NCBI GenBank assembly: GCA_001599815.1 | Contig: BCIA01000008.1 | Span: 1,178,001-1,242,000, forward strand | Direction: 5' to 3' | Source of the DNA: Furcasterigmium furcatum | Taxonomy: Eukaryota > Ascomycota > Sordariomycetes > Glomerellales > Plectosphaerellaceae | Length of the DNA: 64,000 bases | Shown: positions 56,804 through 64,000 of the stretch, in pieces | Numbering within the stretch: position 1 is the stretch's first letter | Layout: each line of letters begins with the position of its first letter | Notes under the pieces: generated by a model | The model's database searches: none | Seen by the model: only the letters and a program-made list of their open reading frames with translations | What the model was told of the DNA's origin: nothing | Position numbers and translations under genes: made by a program

Positions 56804-59800
56804 TCAGGTCTGAGCACTCAGCGTGACCCGCGCCGCAAGCTGGAGATTCTCGACGTACTCGCGGTCGCGGCCCCAGGAGAACGCTAACCGCTCTAGTATC
56901 CTCAGTCCCTCTTTCAGGATCTTTGCCGGGCTCTGGATGTCGTAGATGTTGCCGACACCAGAGACGAAGGCTTTGACTCTCGAGGGCCGGCCTGATCGCA
57001 CGAAAAACTGCACCATCTCGTCATCGTTTGGCCGGTCCAGCCAGATGAATTCTGGCTCGCTTGTTGGTCGGAAGTCCGCATCCTCGTCAGCTGAATGGCC
57101 TGCAGTCGTGGAGGTATCAGGGTGAGCGCTCTGGGTGTCATCGATTGTGGCTGTTCCGTCCTGCTGCCTCTGTGGCACTGCCCTGGAAACATAATAGCTG
57201 TACGCCCACAGGCTCAAAGTGGCAAGATAGATGGACTGTGGTTCGTAGAAGGTGGAGGCCGAGAACCGACGCAGATGCCAGAAGACGCAACCGCAGTGAA
57301 TGGTGGCAAGTCGGGCTTTAGACTGTGAAACAGGTCAGCTGAGATTCAGTGTCAAATGACTTGCACTGGAAAATAGTTGCCCGACCTCATCTCGGTGAGC
57401 CCAACGCAGAACCTCTCTTTCCGCCTCGTACACCTCCGCCGCTGGTGTTTGCCGGGTGCCGCCGGATTCTCGACTCGACACTGACGCGATCAGAAGCATG
57501 ATCTCCTTGACTGGCACCAAAAGAACGATCCGAGAGAAGTGCAAATGCAGGACTGTCGGGTGTTCCATCCCTGATTGTAACGCAATCACGCCGTTTGCCC
57601 ACCAGTGCAAGACGTCCACGCAGTCTAAGGCGGCATTCCGCCATGCTGCAAAGGTCTCCGTCTCGTTCAGCCACCGGGCGCCAAAGTTACCCATACCACT
57701 CATCGGGCTGTCAGTGATCTCGTCTCTGCCCATCACCGGTTGAGCGGCTGGCACCCATAATGAGAGTGGGCGCTGGAAGTAGACCCGTACTTGCTGGATC
57801 TCGTGGAAAATGCCGTGCAGGATGAGGATCCGCCCAAACTCGCCAAGGTCCGGCTTTATGTCCTTCTTGACGAAAAGCAGAGGCAGAGCTGATAATAAGG
57901 ATGGGTTTTCTAAGCTTCAGTTAGTACCCAAATCCTCCAGCCAGGAAATAGAGATTAGGCTGGTGACTTGCTCTGTGTCCGAGCCAGGGTCTCGGTCCAG
58001 TCTTGCTCATTGGGAGCCGTCCAAAGTCCGTCGTGCGGCAATTCCGACTGGGGTAGCTTGTCTGGCAAGAGAGGACGCAGGCCAAAATGGTAGTAGGTCA
58101 TTACATCAAGCATCTGCTTCGGTCAGCATGGGTTCGAAATGTCTGGCTGGTGTGCCTACCCAAATTGAGTATTCCAAACGACGAAGAGTCTCCTCGCGGA
58201 CCCAGCGATGCCACTTTTCAGTCATTGTCAGCACTGCGTCGGATGGTTCATTGGCTATCGAGCTACTGGTTTCTGGTTCCGTTGCAAACAACCCCAGATT
58301 TTCGGCGTGATAGACCAAGGTCCCACGACGAGACAAGGCCATTGACCTCATTTCCGATTTTCCGTAGTAGCAAAGCCCGATCTGGCTCAACAACAAAGCT
58401 TGAAGAAAATACACTTGGTCGCTTTTGTCTAATCGAGTGTCTTCTTCGTGTTGGAGGGCTTGCCGTAGGAAATCATGCAGGGGCATGACAAGTATGTCGA
58501 ATTCATCGGTCTTGGTGTATTGGCATCCAATGGTGGCCATCGCCAGGGTCAGGAGCCAAAAGTCGTTAGCATGAGACAGCGTCTCGTGTAAGATGGGGAG
58601 CGTGGGTAGAAATCGTCTGTAAAACAGGCGGATGAACAAGTCAACCTGAGTAACTGTTGGGAAGGTGTCGGTAGTAAGACCGGGCCCACTGCCCCTCTCT
58701 CTGTTGACATAGAGTCCCTGGAACTTCCCAAGGATGATATCATATGTCGACGGCCAGATGGACCGAGGAGATTCTGGATCCACGGTGTGCTGTGGCACGA
58801 AGCCATGCACAGCTGCACTGGCCCGACCTGAGTGAGCGTGCCGCTGGCGGTTCGCGGATGTTGTGAGTTGTGTCAAGATGGCTTGGGAATGAGTCCCGGC
58901 AATCAGTGGCGGTGGTGACCTCTCCCGTTCGTATGCCGTCGCTCGTGCGCTGCTACTTGTTGCATACAATCTGCCTCGTTGTGAGCTCTCCCCGCTCGTA
59001 GACGTAGAGGAGGGTGATATCCCGGCGGCGGTCGGTGTTTCCGCCGGCGACCAGCCGGCTTGCGGTTGGATATTCCTCTCATTGGAGGCGACGTCAGCGC
59101 GATTGGCCGGAGGAGCCGCGGAATGTCCGGGCAGGAAATCCAGGCCCAGGATTGAATTGCCCTGCAGGTCCCACGAATCATTAATGGGTATCCAATTCAT
59201 GCTCGGGTCGTTTCCGATGGGAAAGCTCGTGGTCCCAAAGGCCGGGGGAGGGGCAATGTCGAGAAGGTCGGGCGGCAGGGCCACGCGCTGATGAACACCA
59301 TGAGGGGATGGGCCCATTGGCACCTGAGATCCAAACGATGTTGCATGGGACTCTGGTATGTTGTCCATTGTGTGAGACGACGCGTGGGCGGGAAAGGGTA
59401 CATCGATCCCATGGACAAGTTGATCTTGTGTCTCCAGTATCGGCGCAGGATTGACAGAGTTTGGGCCAGCAGTGCTCCCTTGGGGAGTCGAGACATTGTT
59501 AGGTGACATAACATCCGGCCAAAACGGTTCGTCGGTTGGCTTGCTTGCTTGAGCATAGACACAGTCCAGGGACTTGTGCGAACATCTGTCGCAAGGGACA
59601 TCTCGACTGCACCTCTCACGAGCTCTCGCACAGGCAGCGCAAGCCCGCGATTGCTTGTCTGCTGCCGACTCTGCATGGCGATTTGGGCCATGAACAAACT
59701 CGTGTCGAGCCAGGACGTCACTGGAAGGAAAGCATGTGTCAGTCGCCATGGATGAGATGGCCCAGAGCAACACTCACCTCCGCGCGAAACGTTTCCCACA

Positions 59801-59986
59801 CGTGGCGCAGGCATACGCTTTCCCAGTGGCATGTACCTTCTCGTGTCTCTTTAGATGCTCGGGGCGTTTGAAGACCTTGCGGCACGAGGCGCACTGAAAG
59901 AAGCTTCCTGTCGGCCTACTTGGAGCTGAGCGTGTGGTTGAACGTCCAGCGTCCAGCGTCATCGCGTCGGTACCCGGTGAGTCCAT
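56804..59986 (-). CDS. Hybrid C2H2 / Zn2Cys6 transcription factor with fungal_trans domain
   Basis: Five exons (59986-59778, 59720-58160, 58113-57972, 57909-57386, 57322-56804) encode 984 aa. Two C2H2 fingers (FQCASCRKVFKRPEHLKRHEK; YACATCGKRFARRSDVLARHE) are followed directly by a complete Zn2Cys6 cluster, CAACARARERC...CDRC...C, at about residues 97-123. The fungal_trans region begins near LFIRLFYRRFLPTLPILHET. The third intron fits only with a GC-AG donor (A|GCAAGT), and the fourth uses a weak GTCGGG donor. Sitting between a GH127 and a GH39 gene, it is the obvious candidate for the local regulator. Binding of a CCGG-containing element such as TCCCACCGG would suit the zinc cluster but is unproven. 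Confidence 0.9.
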
Positions 59987-60515
59987 GGCGGCTGTGATCC
60001 CCTGCTAGACATGCTAGTAGTGGTGGTGTCTTCGGTGGCGAGCTCGAGTGGTCCTCGAGCGAAGCCGGCAAAACGAACATACCTTAGGTACCTATGTCGA
60101 GGCACAGCAGCAGAGGTGGAAGAGGGAAGAAAAGCGCAACCTGAATGTCACCTCCTGAGCTGCGGAGTGGGATGCTCCTTCCGGGCAGCCTGGGCAACGA
60201 AATGCGGGGGAGATCCACTGTACATGCCCGCCGAAGAACCCCCTGGCGGGCGCCTCATCCATGAGGTGGATGACCTGGGGAGTCAACTGACATCACCTCA
60301 CCTCTTGAGTCAACTTGGAATGGAATACATGTTCTGCCAGTAGGAAGTAACCGGAACTTGAGATTCAGTCTGCAAACTACACAAACACTGCCTGCGAGAC
60401 CAGCTATGAGCGAACCACGTCATCAAAATAGCCAAGCAACCCCCTGCACTACATCGGCATAGCCAGCACCTCAGGGGCTTGTCCAATCCCACGGTACACG
60501 AAATACTGTTCCTAC
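59987..60515. other. Promoter of the hybrid regulator
   Basis: This holds the regulator promoter and the 3' flank of the GH39 gene. I found no TCCCACCGG element here, and no gene. Confidence 0.4.
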
Positions 60516-61965
60516 TCAAGCACGGCGAAGCTCAAAAGCCCAGGCCGTCGTGCGGTCCACCTCCGTCTGGAAAATCGGGAACCTCAAGACCCCATCAGCA
60601 TACGTGTGGGTGTGCTGGCCTCGGTCGCTCGGGCCCTCAGAAACGCCTCGGAGGCCGACATCATCAAAACCCCAGGTCTGGATGTTGACGCTCCCGCTGG
60701 TAGGCCACCCGAGCTCCTCGAGGCCACGGACCTCGATCTCCCACGTACCAACGCCACGGCGAACGCCCGTGAGGATGCGGACGACGTCGTCCTCGCCCAG
60801 CGTCCCGAAGATGTCGAGCAGGCGGTCCGGAGAGCCGGTGGAGTTGAGGCGCACGCCCTCCATGTCCTGCGCGTAGTACTTGTACATGTGCCACGCGCCG
60901 TTGGGCTGGTATTCGCCGTTGCTGTTGGGGCGGTAGACAAGCTCGGCCAGGAAGTCGTGCAGCTCAGTGGTGGAAAGCCAGTTCGCCCGGAGGCCGGAGG
61001 CGTCGTACCGCTCGAGGCGGGCGATGTGCCAGGCGTTGGCGGCGTTCTGGCGCTCATCGCCCGAGTTGATGTACTCGTTCACCGAGTACGAGCGGCGCGG
61101 GGCGCCCGTCTCTCGGAAGAAATAGTCCATCGCGTACGAGCTCCACTGCATGTCGTTGATGTAGTCGTCGCTGGGACCGAGGATGTGGAATGTGTACTGG
61201 TCGGGAACAACGTCGTTATCAACGATGTATTGCATGAAGTCCGCCCACCAGACGTCGTCGGCGGTGGGAGCCCAGGCGAGAGACGGCCCGATGAGGGGGA
61301 CATCGGCGACGGCAGGGTCAGCGCTGCAAGCACAGGTGTCAGCGTACTCAAGGGAATCTCCTAGGAGTAAAGTATTGGGCCACTCACCGAAACTTCGCAA
61401 AGGTGCGCTTCCACAGCTCCAGCCACTGGGGGAGGGAGCGCTTCCAGAAGATGTCCAAGTTCGGCTCGTTCCAGATGTCGATCTTGAGCCCGGCGGTCAT
61501 GTTATTGGTCTTGATGTCGTCGATGAGCGTGTCGAGGAACTCCTCGTAGTCAGACCAGTCGTCATTATCACCCGGCCAGACATCATCCTGCGCAGCTGTG
61601 TCGGTGCCCCAGATATCATGAGGAAGCAGCTGGAACTCGCCATCATACTTGCGGGCCGTCCTGTAGTTGCTCAGAGTCGACTCCCAGCGAGCCGTGTATT
61701 CGCCAAGGTGCCAGCCACGCTCGCCCACGTTGAACATCTGCGCACCACCGGCACGGAAGTACTTGAGCTTTGCATCGGTGTAGAAGTGATCCGGGATCTG
61801 GTCAGGGGTGCCAGGGATACCGTAGAGGACTCCGCTTGCGAGCTGCTGAGCTTCACCGCGCTGGACCCCGGCATCGAGGACAGCCCGGCGAGGAAAGGCT
61901 CGGCGCTGCTCCAAGACTGCACCTGTTGCTGCCGAGGCGAGCAGGAGAACATTGGAGTGCTTCAT
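60516..61965 (-). CDS. Secreted GH39-like glycoside hydrolase
   Basis: Two exons (61965-61388, 61323-60516; 64-nt intron) encode 461 aa. A short signal peptide (MKHSNVLLLASAATGAV) is followed by a (beta/alpha)8 barrel. The acid/base motif IDIWNEPNLDIFW (Glu about 167) is typical of clan GH-A. The likely nucleophile is in YSVNEYINSG. A C-terminal beta-rich part (ILTGVRRGVGTWEIEVRGLEEL) fits the accessory domain. Fungal GH39-like enzymes act on xylosidic or related linkages; the substrate here is not certain. It is divergent from a hexose-type MFS transporter and shares promoter elements with the GH127 gene. Confidence 0.85.
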
Positions 61966-62254
61966 GGCGACTGAGGAAGAGAAGAATCAACGAAATGCCG
62001 ACACTAGTGCTAAGATGGCCGAACAAGGCTCAGACAAACTCGATGACCTGTCTTGTCTTCTTTCCCATCTTCTTCGTGGGAATGCCGCGATACTTGACTT
62101 CATCAAAGCTGCGGAGCAGAGGAGAATTCAAGCGGAGCCCTTGATTCCGCGAGCCTCCATGAAGTCGTCATCTCATGCAGCCCAAGATCAAATTCCTAGT
62201 GTTTTCCGATATGTTGAAAGTGCGTCCGGCAGTTGAGGAGAGTGACGATCCTTC

Positions 62255-62264
62255 TCCCACCGGA
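62255..62264 (+). promoter_or_regulatory. TCCCACCGGA element
   Basis: This exact 10-mer match to the repeats at 56521 and 56535 lies 290 bp upstream of the GH39 start and about 480 bp upstream of the transporter start. Confidence 0.45.
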
Positions 62265-62305
62265 CTACCACCTCGGCCGATCGGTGCAAGTCAGGCCCAA
62301 AAGCT

Positions 62306-62317
62306 ACCCCGCGGGGT
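62306..62317. promoter_or_regulatory. ACCCCGCGGGGT palindrome, CreA-like
   Basis: This 12-bp perfect palindrome is made of two overlapping GCGGGG boxes that fit the CreA consensus SYGGRG. It suggests carbon-catabolite repression of the divergent pair. Confidence 0.45.
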
Positions 62318-62746
62318 GAAAGGCGGGGATGGTGCAACGCCCCAACCCCTAAATCCCCTGAAATCGCCGAAGCCATCGCCGCCAAACGAGATCGCTTCAT
62401 TGTCGTTGGAGCGGTTGGAGGGAGAATCATGCAATGCGATTGGCCCTCCCACCCTCCCACCGGGATCACCAGCGCCCTCCGCCAGAACTTGGTCACGGTT
62501 CAACTTGGTCATCGGACGACTTTCCAGGCTCACAGAGAAGCCACTGGAGGCCAGGCACGGTCTTGAAAGCAGGGCAGCTTCCTCTCCACCGTGTCTATAA
62601 TATCTGCAACTCTCGGACATGGCCGGGACTTGGATTCCCTCCTGGAGACTTCAGCCGAATCGCACATTGCTCCGTGTAGATCTTGTCTCCTTTCAACCTG
62701 CAACTCCCTGACAATCACGAAGCTAGAAAATGGGGTTCTTCCAGGC

Positions 62747-64000
62747 ATGTCGACTCTTTCAAACTTGGTCGTCAAAGAAGTCCGGATCATCCAAGACTGT
62801 CGAGCTAACCAAGATGACCAGACCTTTCTCCCTGAAAATGACAGATATGCGGCCAAGTTGCTGTATGGCATGGTCCTGGCAACATGTAAGCACCCGAGCG
62901 GACGTCCATGAAAGAGGCGAGAACATGCCCGTTGACCAGCTGCAGGCTTCAACGGCTACGATGCTGGCATCATGACTGTCATCCTGGCCGATGAGCAATT
63001 CACCGAGTACTACAACATTGATGCCAACAGGCAGGGTCTTGTCGCGACGATCCCCTGGGCAACCACCGGCCTGGCCCAGCTGTTCGTCGGCGGTACCCTC
63101 GCCAGCTATGTCGGACGTCTCTGGGCCCTCCGCATCTCCATCGTCACCATGTGCATCGGCGTCGTCGCTCAGAGTGTTCCCAATACCTTTGGGGTTCTGA
63201 TCTTCGGCCGTCTCCTCACGTGTGTTCCTCCTTATCAGCACTCACGAAATGGGGACTGACTTGCTCCAGTGGTCTCGGGTTTGGATGTGTCTACATCGCC
63301 ACGAGCCTATACGGTATGTCTCATCACTCAGCAGTATATTGGTCGTGTGAACATCCTGGCTGACCGCGTCCTCTCCGTAGTCGCCGAATGCTCGCCGCGA
63401 TCGTTGCGAGGCAGCTTCGTGGGCACCATCACCCAGTTCGGATACCAACTCGGCACCCTTATCGCCTTCTGGGCGGGCTACGGCATGTCCTTCCACAAGG
63501 AGCCCTTCAACATCGCCTGGCGCGTGTCCAACCTCCTCCAGATCCCCATCGGCCTCGCTTTTGTCGTCATCTCTTTCTGGTACCCCGAGTCTCCTCGCTG
63601 GCTGTACGAGAAGCAGCCCGATAACGTCGACCGCGTTGTCAAGGTGCTCGCTAAGATCCGGAGCGGCCAACCAGACTCCGACCACGTTCAGCAGGAGCTT
63701 CACGAGCTGATCGCGTCCCACGAATACCGCAAGAACTTCAAGACTGGCTTCTCCGCCATATTCTCGTCCCCTGGAATGCGCAAGAGGCTTTTGTATGGCC
63801 TCTATGCCACCTCCCTTCAGCAGGCCGGAGGCATCGCCGCCTTGACCATGTACGCCGCTCTCATCTATGGCTCGCTCGGCTGGGACCAGGGAAGCCAGGC
63901 GCTCGCCATCAACGGCATCCAGGCGGTGCTGCAGCTGTTCATTGTCCTCGTGAATACTTTTACTGTCGACCGGTTCGGACGAAGGGCACTTCTGATTGCC
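62747..64000 (+). CDS. MFS hexose-type sugar transporter (partial, 3' end outside window)
   Basis: Exons are 62747-62885, 62946-63219, 63270-63313 and 63381 onward, and the gene runs past 64000. The N terminus LLYGMVLATCFNGYDAGIM forms the first membrane segment. Sugar-porter signatures follow: TGLGFGCVYIATSLYVAE, PRSLRGSFVGTITQFGYQLG, and PESPRWLYEK. The central loop has KVLAKIRSG, then a second half with LQQAGGIAALTMYAA and DRFGRRALL. It is of the fungal hexose/STL/lactose-type family and should import mono- or disaccharides across the plasma membrane. It is divergent from the GH39 gene. The start is the ATG at 62747. The open frame upstream lacks a better candidate. Confidence 0.88.

Larger units (their letters stand above)
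61966..62746. promoter_or_regulatory. Divergent promoter (GH39 / MFS transporter)
   Basis: This contains TCCCACCGGA (62255-62264), the palindrome ACCCCGCGGGGT (62306-62317), TCCCACCGG plus G (62455-62464), and a TATAATA box (62596-62602) for the transporter. Confidence 0.5.

Noticed and set aside
1..64000. CRISPR arrays, bacterial operons or phage elements
   Set aside because: There are no regularly spaced repeats, and the intron-rich fungal genes rule out a prokaryotic source.

Overview
The window looks like nuclear DNA of a filamentous ascomycete (Pezizomycotina, most likely Sordariomycetes). The evidence is GC-rich coding sequence, many 45-90 nt GT-AG introns with CTAAC/CTGAC-like branch sites, fungal regulators of the Zn2Cys6, C2H2 and bHLH types, and secreted plant-polysaccharide enzymes, one with a fungal CBM1. 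No genus is claimed. I reconstructed exon structures by reading splice sites on the coding strand; every multi-exon gene listed with an aa length gives an uninterrupted frame of whole codons.

Layout. 0-5 kb: the 3' end of a TAM-type methyltransferase, then a 12-exon SNF2/RING helicase on the minus strand. 4.7-9.4 kb: no confident gene, only gene-like fragments and two diverged repeat copies. 9.4-13.2 kb: a maltose-type sugar permease and a CE1 esterase with a CBM1. 13.9-19.8 kb: a Zn2Cys6 regulator, a mitochondrial TauD-type dioxygenase and a divergent class II aldolase, with a 22-bp perfect palindrome between the last two. 21.8-22.6 kb: a secreted protein with KR processing sites.

22.9-33.5 kb looks like a catabolic gene cluster. 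It holds a decayed Dal5-type transporter, a carboxymuconolactone-decarboxylase-family protein, a 3-hydroxyisobutyrate-dehydrogenase-type oxidoreductase, a metallo-beta-lactamase-fold hydrolase, two zinc MDR dehydrogenases and a C2H2 regulator. A shared promoter element, TTTCTACCCC(A/G), occurs once at each of four promoter regions, including the one beside the transporter remnant.

34-52.8 kb is mostly housekeeping or hypothetical: a Ser/Pro-rich protein with an ATG-less open upstream frame, a bHLH factor, P5C dehydrogenase, a PhoD-type phosphatase, a secreted cyanovirin-N-like protein, an acyltransferase, a LysM-like secreted protein and a small Cys/His protein.

54-64 kb looks like a small glycan-utilisation cluster: GH127 (beta-L-arabinofuranosidase family), a hybrid C2H2/Zn2Cys6 regulator, a secreted GH39-like hydrolase and a divergent hexose-type MFS transporter cut by the window end. 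The 10-mer TCCCACCGG(A/G) occurs three times in the GH127 promoter and twice in the GH39/transporter promoter, with a 9/10 match upstream of the permease at 9.4 kb. Both cluster promoters also carry GC-box inverted repeats resembling CreA sites.
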